NCBI GenBank assembly: GCA_013322215.1
Contig: JAAMEZ010000047.1
Coordinates: 372,001-436,000, forward strand
Source: Martinezella rhizogenes
GTDB lineage: Bacteria > Pseudomonadota > Alphaproteobacteria > Rhizobiales > Rhizobiaceae
Reading direction: 5' to 3'
DNA: 64,000 bases
Shown here in pieces: positions 35,188-44,617 of the stretch; the first letter of the stretch is position 1; every line of letters starts with the position of its first letter. The notes beneath the pieces are model-generated. The model had not been told where the DNA came from. It did no database searches and was given only the letters and a program-made list of their open reading frames with translations. Both the position numbers and the translations under genes were made by a program.

Positions 35188-35539
35188 GCTTTCCCAATGA
35201 GCTGCCAATTGGCCATGCTGCTAAGAGAGTGATGGGACCATGGCCTGACCCGAGGTGCCTACCCCGCCTGGCCAACAGGCCGGGCAGATATGCTCATATA
35301 GCGGGAAAGCAGATGCAGGTTGCGGCCAAGCGACATGCCGATGAAGCCGGCCCAGATTGCGGCGCAAGCGATGGAACGAAGGGGCGGAAAACCAGGCGGC
35401 ATGGGTTACGACGACGGCGATTTTCCAGCCGCTGACGTGGCTCTAGGATCCGAATGCCCCACATGATAGCTATTGCCGGTCGATCACACGGAACGATAGC
35501 GGAAACTCCTATTTCAATAGCGGGCAAAATCGAACCAGC
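35188..35539. other. intergenic stretch, no gene supported
   Basis: These 352 bases contain open frames without ribosome-binding sites or recognisable products. One minus-strand frame of 47 codons (about 35,262-35,402) has a hydrophobic middle but no start signal, and is left uncalled. Otherwise only the promoter for the DUF4180 gene is expected here. Confidence 0.4.
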
Positions 35540-35914
35540 ATGTACACAGTCAAAGAATTCTCCGGCCGAAAAATCGTCATCGGCGATGACAACGGTCCAC
35601 TTCTCGCCAGCGAGAGGGACGTGAATGACTGGATCAGCGCTGTATGGGATGCCGAAGCCCAGTTGGTGGTCGTGCCGACATCGCGGCTGAGCGAAGACTT
35701 CTTCCAGCTCTCGACCCGCATCGCCGGCGCGATCATCCAGAAATTCGTCAACTATCGCGCCCAGCTCGTCATCATGGGCGACATCTCCCGATGGGTCGCG
35801 GGCAGTAACGCCTTGCGCGATTTCGTCTACGAGTCCAACAAGGGGCGTGAGGTCTGGTTCCTGCCCGATCTGGATGCGGTTGCGCAGCGCCTGCAGCAGA
35901 ATACCCAAAGCTAA
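35540..35914 (+). CDS. DUF4180 domain protein
   Basis: A 124-residue soluble protein spanning one DUF4180 domain (DNGPLLASERDVNDWISAVW; LSTRIAGAIIQKFVNYRAQLVIMGD; ALRDFVYESNKGREVWFLPD). The family has no assigned biochemical function; it is found singly in many bacteria. It is followed 17 bases later by a GNAT acetyltransferase gene, so the two are probably one transcript. Confidence 0.72.
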   Translation: MYTVKEFSGRKIVIGDDNGPLLASERDVNDWISAVWDAEAQLVVVPTSRLSEDFFQLSTRIAGAIIQKFVNYRAQLVIMGDISRWVAGSNALRDFVYESNKGREVWFLPDLDAVAQRLQQNTQS

Positions 35915-35931
35915 ATCAAAGGTCTGCCTTT

Positions 35932-36483
35932 ATGGAAGCGACGCTTTCCCCGCCGAGACTGGAAACCGAACGGCTTGTCCTGACCGGACATACGCTCGAT
36001 GATTTCGAGCCGCTTGCCGGCATGTGGAGCGATCCGCTGGTCGTGAAGCATATTTTCGGCAATGTCGTCTCCACCTCCAGGGAGTCATGGATGCGGATGC
36101 TGTCCTATCACGGCCTTTGGCCGCTGCTTGGGCATGGCTATTGGGCAATCCGCGAGAAATCCTCCGGCCGCTATGTCGGCGATCTCGGCTTTGCCGATTT
36201 TCACAGGGTGATGGAGCCGCCGATCAAGGGCATTCCGGAGGCAGGCTGGGCATTGGCGGCATGGGCACATGGCAAGGGCTTTGCCACAGAAGCTTTGGCA
36301 GCAGCCGTTGCCTGGCTCGACCAGCAGCCGCGATTTGACCGCAGCGTCTGTCTGATCTCGCCCGACAATACCGCTTCGATCCGTGTTGCCGAAAAGGTAG
36401 GCTATTGCGATCCGAAGCCGATCCGCCTCAACGACAAGCAGACGCTGTTGTTTTCCCGCGCCCGGCAAGCATCAGAAAAATAG
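35932..36483 (+). CDS. GNAT family N-acetyltransferase, RimJ/RimL type
   Basis: A 183-residue acetyltransferase opening LETERLVLTGHTLDDFEPLAGMW, the start typical of RimJ/RimL-like GNATs. The acetyl-CoA loop is in AAWAHGKGFATEALAAAVAWL, followed by SPDNTASIRVAEKVGY. Substrate unknown: ribosomal-protein N-terminus or small amine. It follows the DUF4180 gene closely. Confidence 0.8.
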   Translation: MEATLSPPRLETERLVLTGHTLDDFEPLAGMWSDPLVVKHIFGNVVSTSRESWMRMLSYHGLWPLLGHGYWAIREKSSGRYVGDLGFADFHRVMEPPIKGIPEAGWALAAWAHGKGFATEALAAAVAWLDQQPRFDRSVCLISPDNTASIRVAEKVGYCDPKPIRLNDKQTLLFSRARQASEK

Positions 36484-36519
36484 GGCGAGCGGCCGAAGCC
36501 TCCCGCCCCGCTTCGTTAC

Positions 36520-37083
36520 CTAAAACGCCAGCGACTGCTGCACCGGCTTCGGCGGCGCAAGCTGGACGCCTTCCAGCTCCAGCATGCGGGCCTTGGAGTT
36601 GGAGCCGCCTGGCGCGGAAAAACCGCCGATCTTGCCGCCTGCCGCCAGAACGCGGTGGCAGGGGATAATGAGCGCCACCGGGTTTTTCGCCATGGCCTGT
36701 CCGACATCGCGTGCGGCTTCCGGCCCGGCGCCAAGCTGCTTGGCCAATGTTCCGTAGGTTGTCGTGTGGCCCCAGCCGACCTGCCGGGCGGCATCATAGA
36801 TCTGCTTGAAGAATGCATCTTGCTCGCCGAGGTCGAGCGTGACGTCGGAAAAGTCGATCTCCTCACCGGCGAAATAGCGCTTCACCTTGGCGACCGCCTC
36901 AGCGACCTGCGAGGTCGGCGTGCCGGGCTGCGCATTCGGCAAGCGGCGCAGAAGCAGGCGTTCGGTCGCGCCGGCGTCCTTGGTCGGCAATTGAAAGCGC
37001 AGCACGCCGACATCATTCCAGGCGATGCCGCAGAAGCCGCCAGCAGTTTCGAAGATCAGATAATTCTGCCTTGTCTCGTTCAT
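36520..37083 (-). CDS. ogt: methylated-DNA--protein-cysteine methyltransferase
   Basis: A 187-residue O6-alkylguanine-DNA alkyltransferase. The acceptor Cys is in IIPCHRVLAAGG (~residue 146), with the HTH YGTLAKQLGAGPEAARDVGQAM before it and the GGFSAPGG loop after. It repairs O6-methylguanine stoichiometrically. ATG 37083 with GGAG upstream is preferred; the frame extends 51 residues further but with non-family sequence that would run into the small lipoprotein gene. Same strand as that gene. Confidence 0.88.
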   Translation of the reverse strand: MNETRQNYLIFETAGGFCGIAWNDVGVLRFQLPTKDAGATERLLLRRLPNAQPGTPTSQVAEAVAKVKRYFAGEEIDFSDVTLDLGEQDAFFKQIYDAARQVGWGHTTTYGTLAKQLGAGPEAARDVGQAMAKNPVALIIPCHRVLAAGGKIGGFSAPGGSNSKARMLELEGVQLAPPKPVQQSLAF

Positions 37084-37222
37084 GACGAAAGCTCCCGTGT
37101 TTCCACTTGTCATGAAAATCGTCCTCGGGAGCCTCGAATTCAACCCGATTCTTGCAAAGAACGAGAATTGCCACCGTTTTAGCGGCGATGGAATGCCGCT
37201 GAGACGGTCACAGGCACAAGTA

Positions 37223-37360
37223 TCAATATCCGCCACCAGTCGGAGGGGCGTTCAGCGTCATGCCGCCGCCAGAATTGCGCTCACCCGAAGTGGAGCAAGA
37301 AGCAATGCCAAGGCCGATAAGAGCGAGAACAATGACTGCGGCGACTGATCTGGTGAACAT
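37223..37360 (-). CDS. small lipoprotein (45 residues)
   Basis: A short gene read as MFTRSVAAVIVLALIGLG followed by IASC, a lipobox with Cys22, then a Gly/Ser/Asn/Pro-rich 23-residue mature part ending PPTGGGY. It is therefore predicted to be a lipid-anchored entericidin-like or cell-envelope peptide. AGGA lies about ten bases before the ATG. Stop TGA at 37223. Tiny lipoproteins of this kind are often missed in annotation; function unknown. Confidence 0.6.
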   Translation of the reverse strand: MFTRSVAAVIVLALIGLGIASCSTSGERNSGGGMTLNAPPTGGGY

Positions 37361-37584
37361 GGCTGTGATTCCTGTTGGTGAGAATGGGCACGAAGGCCCG
37401 AACCTGGAATGAACAGATCAAGCAGACCTTTTATTCGATCGCTTTTTTAAAATGGCGCTCACAGCCGGCGCTCTGTCAATCCATTATATGTTCCTGTTTT
37501 GTTCTTGAATTAGCAATCGCTTTACTCTATCATTTTGCGGTCAAAATCAGGAAGGGGTAGAGCGGTAAAGCTTTGAAGCAACCC

Positions 37585-38202
37585 ATGAAGAACAACAGGC
37601 AACTCTCGCTCTATCTCAGCGGCGGATCGTACAGCCGGACACCGCAGCCAGTCGATCAAGAGCCCGTTAACGAGCTCTATTTTGCGGTCCTTCCCGATGC
37701 GGAGAGTGCCGCTCGTAGTCACAAGCTCGCAGGCAATTTCCATCGTCAATACCGATTTTTCGCAAGACCACGAAGAGCCGATCTCCTGCATGTGACGCTC
37801 TATACGATCGGTTCGTTCCGCTGCTTGCCGGAGGAGACAGTATTTGCAGCGATGGAGGCTGCCTCGAGAGTGAGAAAGCCATCCTGTCCAGTGGTTTTCG
37901 ATCAGGCTGTCAGTTTCGGTGGTGGCGATAATCGCCCGCTTGTTCTGTGGAACAGGAACGGGAACCCCGAACTCAAGGCTATCCATCAGGAATTGGTCGA
38001 CGCCATGCGGCTCACGGGTATTGCGCCGGAGAAAGAAAAACCCGTGGAGCCACATATGACGCTGCTCTATCGGGGGCAAATCGTTCCGGACATTGCGCTT
38101 GAGGAACCCGTGAGCTGGACAGCCAAAGACTTTGTCCTCATCAACAGCCTGCAGGGTCAATCGACCCACCAGCATCTATGCTACTGGACTCTGCGCGACT
38201 GA
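37585..38202 (+). CDS. 2H phosphoesterase, 2'-5' RNA ligase-like
   Basis: A 205-residue protein with the two His-x-Thr motifs of the 2H phosphoesterase fold: HVTLYTI (His69) and HMTLLYRG near the C-terminus. Relatives (ThpR/LigT) act as 2',3'-cyclic nucleotide or RNA phosphodiesterases. The ATG at 37585 is used; a TTG four codons earlier is possible. The C-terminal VLINSLQGQSTHQHL strand also fits the family. Converges with the SulP gene. Confidence 0.82.
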   Translation: MKNNRQLSLYLSGGSYSRTPQPVDQEPVNELYFAVLPDAESAARSHKLAGNFHRQYRFFARPRRADLLHVTLYTIGSFRCLPEETVFAAMEAASRVRKPSCPVVFDQAVSFGGGDNRPLVLWNRNGNPELKAIHQELVDAMRLTGIAPEKEKPVEPHMTLLYRGQIVPDIALEEPVSWTAKDFVLINSLQGQSTHQHLCYWTLRD

Positions 38203-38211
38203 GCGATCCGG

Positions 38212-39852
38212 TCAAGGCTTCGGCTGATTGCCATCCGCCATCACCGCCGCCACAGCATCATCGACACTAAAGCTGCAGCGCTTGTCGACATCGGCAACAC
38301 CCGCGACTGTCATGAGATCGCGAACGCGGTCGTGCACGCGAGCAAATTGAACGCGGAGGCCGGCTCGCTGCATGGCGCTGTCGCACTCCATCAAGGCGTC
38401 CATCGCCGTGCTGTCGATATCGGAGCTTTCTTCAAGGCTGAGAATGGCTGCCCGCAACCCAGCTTCGCTGCGGCTGCCGGACAATATCTCGCCGAAGATC
38501 GTATCAGCGTTGCCGAAAAATAGGGTCTCGCCGGGGCGCCAGATGGCAATGCCCGGTATCTCGGAGGCATCGTCATGTCTGCTGACATCGACGAAGTCAT
38601 GGCTGTTGTTGAGCCGCCCCAAACGGGCAACATGGGGCGAGGCCAGGCGGTGCATCATCGCGGCAAGCGAGAGCGCGATCGCCAGCAGCATGCCGTTGAG
38701 GACGCCGAAGGCCAGCACACCGAGCGCGGCACCCACTGCCACATAGAAATCACGGTGCAGTCGGCGCAAGCGTAGGATGGGACTGGGATCGAGCGCGTGC
38801 GTAAGAGCCGCGATCACGACGGCCGCGAGCACGGGCTCAGGCAGAAGAGCAACAAGCGGGCCGGCACAGGCAATCAGGATCGCCAGGCCAATGGCGGCGA
38901 AGACGGTGGTCGCCCGCGTCTTCGCGCCGGCCGCCTCGCTGGCGAAACCGGCGGAAAAACCGGCTCCAACCGGCATGCCCTGGACGACGGCGCTGGCGAT
39001 ATTGGCGGCACCCAGCGCACCGAGCTCTCGATTGACCTCCAGCGTCTCGCCGTAGCGCAGCGCCAAGGCCCGCATCGTGCCCCAGGACTCGGCAAAGAGG
39101 ATGAGGACAAGCGGCACGGTGAACTGCACCAGCCGCGAATAGGCGGTCCAGTCGGCGTCCGGTAGCGACGGCCATTGCGGCAGGATCTCGATGGGGCCAA
39201 CCAGTTTGACGCCATGACCTTCCAGGCCGAACAGATAGGAGGCGAAGATGCCGGCGACGAGCACGAGGAAGGCGCCGGGAATGCCAGGCAGTCGCTTCAG
39301 TAGCAGCAACGCCGCCAGCGCGACGATACCGACTGCGACACTGATCGGATTCCATTGCAGGATAGCGCCGAAGAGGGCGGCCGCGTAGGTCAGGATATTC
39401 GAGCCCTGCACCGGCACGCCGACGAGGATCGGCAGCTGATGCAGGATGATGGTGATCGCCAGCCCCAGCGCGAAGCCGCGCAGAACCGGCCGCGAGATGA
39501 AACCGGTGATGCCGCCAAGGCGCAATGCGCCAGCGATGACGAAGAGAATGCCGGCGAGCGCCACGGCGACCGTCGCAAGACCCGCTTTGACCGTGGCATC
39601 GCCCGGCACGACCGCCAATGTCGCCGCAAGAATGGCGGCGGACGAAGATGTGGGAGAGACGATGGCAAAGCGGCTACGGCCGAATATGGCATAGACGAGA
39701 CACCCGGCGATGCCGGCGAGAATCGCACGATGCGGCGGCAGGCCGGCAATGCCTGCGTAAGCGACCGCTTCCGGCAGCATCAGGCCGGCAACCGATATGC
39801 CCGCGACCAGATCCGCCCTGTCCACCACGAACCAACTGCCCAGCTTCGTCAT
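38212..39852 (-). CDS. SulP family anion transporter with STAS domain
   Basis: A 546-residue inner-membrane protein: ten to twelve membrane spans beginning AGISVAGLMLPEAVAYAGIAGLPP (the SulP N-terminal signature), followed from about residue 430 by a cytoplasmic STAS domain with SSDIDSTAMDALMEC. SulP proteins carry sulfate, bicarbonate or other anions, usually with H+ or Na+. Specificity cannot be read. Monocistronic, between a 2H phosphoesterase and a LysR gene. Confidence 0.88.
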   Translation of the reverse strand: MTKLGSWFVVDRADLVAGISVAGLMLPEAVAYAGIAGLPPHRAILAGIAGCLVYAIFGRSRFAIVSPTSSSAAILAATLAVVPGDATVKAGLATVAVALAGILFVIAGALRLGGITGFISRPVLRGFALGLAITIILHQLPILVGVPVQGSNILTYAAALFGAILQWNPISVAVGIVALAALLLLKRLPGIPGAFLVLVAGIFASYLFGLEGHGVKLVGPIEILPQWPSLPDADWTAYSRLVQFTVPLVLILFAESWGTMRALALRYGETLEVNRELGALGAANIASAVVQGMPVGAGFSAGFASEAAGAKTRATTVFAAIGLAILIACAGPLVALLPEPVLAAVVIAALTHALDPSPILRLRRLHRDFYVAVGAALGVLAFGVLNGMLLAIALSLAAMMHRLASPHVARLGRLNNSHDFVDVSRHDDASEIPGIAIWRPGETLFFGNADTIFGEILSGSRSEAGLRAAILSLEESSDIDSTAMDALMECDSAMQRAGLRVQFARVHDRVRDLMTVAGVADVDKRCSFSVDDAVAAVMADGNQPKP

Positions 39853-39939
39853 CGATCACCGACCATAGGGATGGCGCATCCACTTATGGATAGAGATTCG
39901 CGGCGAAGCTGCAACAAGAAAATATGGCCTGGGGTTGCC

Positions 39940-40821
39940 CTACGCTCCCGCGCCTGTGCCATCCCGGATAGGGCAGCTTTGGCCGATAACATCGCAGACA
40001 AAATCCATGACGGCGCGGACAGCAGGCGAACGGCGCAGATCCGGATAGGTCACCAGCCAAAGGTCTCGCGTGGGTGACGGGGTCGTTGCCGGAAGGCGCG
40101 CCAGGGCATGTTCGCTGTCCCCCAGGAAAGTGGGAAGCACGAGGACGCCAATACCAGCGCGCGCCGCTTCGAGCTGCCCGAAGATATCGCCGGCGCGAAA
40201 TACGATTGGCCGGTCGGCCAGCAAGCTGCGCAGCCACGTCTCCCGTGTCAGATGCTCAAGGCCAGCATCGTAGCCGATGAAGACCCAGTCTTCCTCGGGC
40301 ATCTGCGCAAAGGATGGGGCGGCGTAAAGAGCGAAGCGCATCACGCCGATGCGCCGAACCAGCAGATCGCTCTCCTCCGGCCTCGTCGTTCTCACAGCGA
40401 TATCCGCCTCGCCGTGATCGATCGCGACGCGACGCGAGACACCGGCGATGGTCAAGGTGATGTCCGGATGGTCGATGCGAAACAGGGCGGCTTTCGGGGC
40501 GAGAAGATGAGCGGCGACCGATGGAGGCGCACTGATCTTGACCGCCGCGGAAAGTCCGGCGACGGCGCTCTTCGAATAGCGCCTGATCGCCTCGACATTT
40601 TCATCGATGCGCCCCACCAGTTCGGCAATGGCGCGGCCGTCTGCCGTCAAAGGCGAGGTGCGCGGCCGCCGGTCGATGAGGCGCAGATCGAGCGAGCGCT
40701 CCAGCGCGGCAATGCGCCGGCCAACCGTTGCGTGATCCACTCCAAGCTCCCGCGCCGCTGCAGACAGCGAGCCGGTTCGCGCCAGGGCGGCGAAATGGTG
40801 AAGGTCCTGCCAGTCTATCAT
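39940..40821 (-). CDS. LysR family transcriptional regulator
   Basis: A 293-residue LysR protein beginning MIDWQDLHHFAALARTGSLSAAARELGVDHATVGRRIAALE. The ATG at 40821 is chosen because it gives the canonical LysR N-terminus; an upstream frame adds 71 unrelated residues antisense to the next gene. It is divergent from a quinone oxidoreductase gene, its likely target, with a GTGCA-N4-TGCAC dyad between them. Confidence 0.86.
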   Translation of the reverse strand: MIDWQDLHHFAALARTGSLSAAARELGVDHATVGRRIAALERSLDLRLIDRRPRTSPLTADGRAIAELVGRIDENVEAIRRYSKSAVAGLSAAVKISAPPSVAAHLLAPKAALFRIDHPDITLTIAGVSRRVAIDHGEADIAVRTTRPEESDLLVRRIGVMRFALYAAPSFAQMPEEDWVFIGYDAGLEHLTRETWLRSLLADRPIVFRAGDIFGQLEAARAGIGVLVLPTFLGDSEHALARLPATTPSPTRDLWLVTYPDLRRSPAVRAVMDFVCDVIGQSCPIRDGTGAGA

Positions 40822-40823
40822 CG

Positions 40824-40837
40824 GTGCATTATTGCAC
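40824..40837. promoter_or_regulatory. candidate LysR operator
   Basis: Perfect dyad GTGCATTATTGCAC two bases upstream of the LysR start, in the divergent region with the quinone oxidoreductase gene. Its size suits a LysR recognition half; autoregulation is inferred. Confidence 0.4.
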
Positions 40838-40912
40838 AGATGCGGTGAGTTCATACCGAATTTATTCAAGCCGGGGTTTATGGTCAAAGATCTCCTGAAA
40901 GGAGACTTCCGC

Positions 40913-41887
40913 ATGCCCCTAGCGATCGCCATTACCGGCCCCGGCGGACCCGAGGCCATGAAAGCCATCGAACTCCCTGCCACTGAGCCAGGCCCCGGCC
41001 AGGCCCGCATCCGCCAGAGCATTTCCGGCGTCAATTTCGTTGATATCTATGTCCGTTCCGGACTTTATCCGCTGCCGCCAGGGCAAAGCGTGCTCGGCTT
41101 CGAGGGCGCTGGTGTCATCGAAGCAGTCGGCCCCGAAGTTGCAGGATTGAAGGTCGGCGACCGTGTCGCCTATATCGGCCATCCGCTTGGCAGCTATGCC
41201 GAGGTGCGGACATTATCGGCTGCTCGCCTGGTGAAACTGCCCGATGGCGTCAGCGAACGCGTTGCCGGCAGTACGATGCTGCGCGGGTTGACGGCGCAAA
41301 TGGTGCTGCAAAAGGTCTATCCGGTAAAAGCAGGCGAATGGGTGCTGGTGCATGCGGGCGCCGGCGGTCTCGGCCAGCTCGTGACACGCCTTGCCAAGCG
41401 GATCGGCGCAAACGTCATCGCCACGGTCGGTTCCGAAGCCAAGGCAGAATACGCCTACGAGGCCGGCGCAGACGTGGTTCTTCTGCACACATCCGAAGAT
41501 TGGGTGGAGGAAACACGCCGCATTGCCGATCGCCGCGGCGTGCATCTCGCCGTCGATGGGATCGGCGGCACCATGCTGTCGCAGACATTTGCCGCCGTAC
41601 GCCCCTTCGGCGTGGTCGCAAGTCTCGGCCAGGCAGGCGGCCCCATTCCGCCGATCCAGATCGAGGAGCTGACGGCACCCCGGGCGATCGGCCTGTCGCG
41701 CCCGAGCGTATTGACCTATGCCAGCGATCCTGACCTCTACCGCCAAGGCGCGACGGCGTTGATGGCTGCACTGCAGGCAGGTCTCATCAACCCGATTGGC
41801 GCCGAATATGCGCTCAAGGATGCAGCCCAGGCCCATGCCGACCTTGAGGCCGGGCGAACAACCGCCAGTGTCATATTGACCATGTAG
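40913..41887 (+). CDS. NADPH:quinone oxidoreductase, zinc-free MDR family
   Basis: A 324-residue medium-chain reductase of the QOR/zeta-crystallin type: GVNFVDIYVRSGLYP (residues ~39-53), GFEGAGVIEAVG, and the NADPH-binding AGAGGLGQLVTRLAK. The catalytic-zinc Cys/His set of alcohol dehydrogenases is absent, as expected. Reduces quinones by one electron. AAGGAGAC precedes ATG 40913. Divergent from a LysR gene. An NAD(P)H-dependent enone reductase role is also possible. Confidence 0.86.
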   Translation: MPLAIAITGPGGPEAMKAIELPATEPGPGQARIRQSISGVNFVDIYVRSGLYPLPPGQSVLGFEGAGVIEAVGPEVAGLKVGDRVAYIGHPLGSYAEVRTLSAARLVKLPDGVSERVAGSTMLRGLTAQMVLQKVYPVKAGEWVLVHAGAGGLGQLVTRLAKRIGANVIATVGSEAKAEYAYEAGADVVLLHTSEDWVEETRRIADRRGVHLAVDGIGGTMLSQTFAAVRPFGVVASLGQAGGPIPPIQIEELTAPRAIGLSRPSVLTYASDPDLYRQGATALMAALQAGLINPIGAEYALKDAAQAHADLEAGRTTASVILTM

Positions 41888-42110
41888 CGCCAGGTGAGCG
41901 GGGCCTCCTTGCAGGCTCCGCCCACTGCGACGGGCAGTTTCGGCTGCCGACGCACAATCAATTCATCCCGTCAATGGCTTTTGCTGCAAGGCAGCAATTC
42001 GTTGACCATGGCCGCCTTTGCCTGATACCCGTTATTCGTGGCGACGCACGGTCGTCTGGCCGCCGTCACCTCAGTTATCCGAACGAATTCCGTCCTTCGT
42101 GGCAAATAGC

Positions 42111-43328
42111 ATGGACACCGCTGCCGGTGCCCGCAGGCGATATCCCGTGAACACTGCCTCTGAGACTATCCGGTCCACTTCGACCCTGTCCCTCATCTCG
42201 ATCGTTGCGCTGACATTCTTCGGCTATCTCGCCATCGGCCTGCCGCTTGCGGTTCTGCCGACTTATGTCGACAGCAGCCTCGGCTTCGGCGTCGTCTGGG
42301 CTGGTATCGCCGTCAGCACGCAATATGTGGCGACCATCGTCAGCCGCGCCCATGTCGGCAGGCTCTGCGATCAATATGGACCACGCCGGTCGGTTCTCCT
42401 CGGCTTCCTTGCTTATGGTCTGTCAGGCGCTCTGACGATCGCCTCCACATTTACGATCCAGGTCCCGGCAGCGAGCCTTGCTCTCCTGCTTGCAGGCCGG
42501 CTGGCGCTCGGCATCGGCGAGAGCTGGGTGAGCACAGCGGCGATCACCTGGGCGATAGGCCTGATGGGCTCGCGCGAGACCGTCCGCATCATCTCCTGGA
42601 ACGGCATTGCCACTTACGGCGGCATCGCGCTCGCAGCACCGTTCGGCGCCTGGCTGCAGGGGCAATACGGTTTCTTCGCCATCGGCGTCGTCACTATCAT
42701 TCTTGCGGTTGCCGGCTTCATGCTGGCGCAAACGCGCCCGCCCGTGCCTGGCGTGAAAGAAAAGGGCATCGGCACCGGCCAGGTGCTGAGCCGCGTCGCG
42801 CCCTTCGGCATCGCGCTTGCCCTTGCCTCCAGCGGTTTCGGCGTCGTCATGGCCTTCGTCGCGCTATTCTTCCACAGTCGCGGCTGGGATGGTGCCTCTT
42901 TCGCCCTTAGTGCTTTCGGCCTTGCCTTCATGGGCGTACGCCTGGGTCTTGCCCAGGCAGTCGCCCGCTTCGGCGGCCTGCCGCTGGTGCGCATTTCCCT
43001 CGTCGTCGAAATCATCGGCCTGGCGGCCCTTGCCTTTGCGCCCTCGCCGACCGTCGCCATCATCGGCGCGGCCCTTGCCGGCGCCGGCTTTGCGCCCGTG
43101 TTCCCCGCACTCGGCAACGAGGCGATGGAGCGCATCCCGCCGCAGAACCGCGGTGTCGCGCTCGGGCTCTACTCGATCTTTCTCGACGTGTCGCTCGGCT
43201 CGACCGGTCCGATCGCCGGCCTGTTTGCCGATCATCTCGGCTATGCCGCACCCTTCTCCTTCGGCGTCGGTGCGGTTTTGCTCGGCCTGATCCTGAGCTT
43301 CGGCCTGCGCAGGAACCGTAGCCGCTAG
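42111..43328 (+). CDS. MFS transporter, YfcJ/YhhS-like
   Basis: A 405-residue major facilitator with twelve predicted spans: GYLAIGLPLAVLPTYVD (TM1), the loop 2-3 motif GRLCDQYGPRRSVLLG, and GIGESWVSTAAITW. It resembles the YfcJ/YhhS group of drug or arabinose-type exporters. ATG 42111 is used; a GTG 12 codons later is an alternative. Upstream 223 bases hold no other gene. Substrate unknown. Confidence 0.82.
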   Translation: MDTAAGARRRYPVNTASETIRSTSTLSLISIVALTFFGYLAIGLPLAVLPTYVDSSLGFGVVWAGIAVSTQYVATIVSRAHVGRLCDQYGPRRSVLLGFLAYGLSGALTIASTFTIQVPAASLALLLAGRLALGIGESWVSTAAITWAIGLMGSRETVRIISWNGIATYGGIALAAPFGAWLQGQYGFFAIGVVTIILAVAGFMLAQTRPPVPGVKEKGIGTGQVLSRVAPFGIALALASSGFGVVMAFVALFFHSRGWDGASFALSAFGLAFMGVRLGLAQAVARFGGLPLVRISLVVEIIGLAALAFAPSPTVAIIGAALAGAGFAPVFPALGNEAMERIPPQNRGVALGLYSIFLDVSLGSTGPIAGLFADHLGYAAPFSFGVGAVLLGLILSFGLRRNRSR

Positions 43329-43445
43329 AAGCCACTTTGGGGCGTTTGTCCTCGATCCTGGTATCGGTAGATGGCGACAAACGGTTGCGGGTTGCGGTAA
43401 AGGCTTGATATGGGTCTCCGATTGTCATCAGCAGGAGGCCCGCCC

Positions 43446-44507
43446 ATGAACGTCACCGAAATCGTCATCGAAGGCGACACTCCGGGGATCGCCTGGCGGC
43501 TGCCGGTTCTTCATTTTGCCGGCACCAAGCCCGATGCGCCAAAGATTTATATCCAGGCGGCATTGCATGCCGGCGAGCTGCCGGGCACCGCACTCGCTCA
43601 TTTTCTCTGCGAACACCTGCGGCAGGCTGAAGCGGACGGCACCATCCTCAGCGATATCATCGTCGTGCCTCATGCCAATCCGATCGGCGCTGGGCAATCG
43701 CACTTCGGCGAGATGCAAGGCCGCTTCGATCTCGGCACGCGCACCAATTTCAACCGCGATTTCCCGCTGATCTCGCTTCGCGATCGCGATCTCCTCATCA
43801 AAGGTCTGGAGCGTTACCCCGCCGTCGACCGGCTGAAGCGCCAGCTGATCCATATGGCGCTCGGGGCGGATCTGGTCGTCGATCTTCATTGCGATGACGA
43901 ATCCCTGCAATATGCCTATATCGACGAGGCCTTCTGGCCCGAGGCCGCCGATCTTGCGGCCGCGTTGAAAATGGATGCCGTGCTGCTTTCCGATGGCGAA
44001 AGCTCTGCCTTCGAGGAGGCTGTCAGCTTCGCCTGGAAATACGAAGTGCCGGGCGAAAAGAAGGCAAGCCTGCCGGGCAAGCTTTCGGTGACGGTGGAAT
44101 TGCGCGGCACCCGCGATGTCTATCCCGACATGGCGAAGCAGGATGCCGAGGGGTTATGGCGTTTCCTGGCCGCGCGCGGCGCGGTGCAAGACGACAGCAT
44201 CGCGCTCGGTACCTTTGAAGGGCCGGCCGTGCCGCTCGACAATATCGAGATGATCCGTGCGCCACAGGCAGGCACGGTGCTCTTCCATCGCAACATTGGC
44301 GAACGCGTCGTGGAAGGCGATCTGCTGGCAACGATCATAACAGCGCCCGGTATGCCAAATGGGACCATCGAGGTTCGCGCGCCGCAAGCCGGCCTCATCG
44401 TGACCCGTGTTTCAGACCGGCTGGTGCGCCGACGCGGCGATTTGATGAAGATCGGCTCCGATAAGCCAAGCTCCGTCGCCCGCAAGCCAGGAACGCTGGA
44501 AGACTGA
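43446..44507 (+). CDS. succinylglutamate desuccinylase/aspartoacylase family protein
   Basis: A 353-residue zinc carboxypeptidase-fold enzyme of the AstE/AspA family. Metal ligands are read from HAGELPGT (His and Glu, residues ~38-45) and DLHCDDES (His ~146), with the RTNFNRDFP Arg/Asn substrate motif and the catalytic Glu in TVELRG. The C-terminal ~90 residues are a beta-sandwich ending in a biotinyl-like GTVLFHR hairpin. CAGGAGG precedes the ATG. Likely hydrolyses an N-acyl amino acid; the substrate is unknown. Confidence 0.84.
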   Translation: MNVTEIVIEGDTPGIAWRLPVLHFAGTKPDAPKIYIQAALHAGELPGTALAHFLCEHLRQAEADGTILSDIIVVPHANPIGAGQSHFGEMQGRFDLGTRTNFNRDFPLISLRDRDLLIKGLERYPAVDRLKRQLIHMALGADLVVDLHCDDESLQYAYIDEAFWPEAADLAAALKMDAVLLSDGESSAFEEAVSFAWKYEVPGEKKASLPGKLSVTVELRGTRDVYPDMAKQDAEGLWRFLAARGAVQDDSIALGTFEGPAVPLDNIEMIRAPQAGTVLFHRNIGERVVEGDLLATIITAPGMPNGTIEVRAPQAGLIVTRVSDRLVRRRGDLMKIGSDKPSSVARKPGTLED

Positions 44508-44518
44508 CTTCCTTTAAA

Positions 44519-44617
44519 GCAATTCCAGGAAAAGTGCGCAGCGGTTTTCCGTCCGGAATTGCGCAGAAACAAACAGATAGAGCGGTTTGGCGATTCCGTG
44601 AAATGCTGAACCGCTCT
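44519..44617. repeat. Rhizobium-type intergenic palindromic element
   Basis: Two nested inverted repeats: GCAATTCC (44519-44526) with GGAATTGC (44555-44562), and AGAGCGGTT (44579-44587) with AACCGCTCT (44609-44617). Internal GCGGTTTTCCGTCCGGAATTG is the hallmark of a repeat family scattered through Rhizobium genomes. A degenerate copy is at 50515-50561. Confidence 0.6.

Noticed and set aside
35262..35402. A 47-codon minus-strand frame with a hydrophobic middle
   Set aside because: No ribosome-binding site, no recognisable family, lies in a gene-free stretch; left uncalled.
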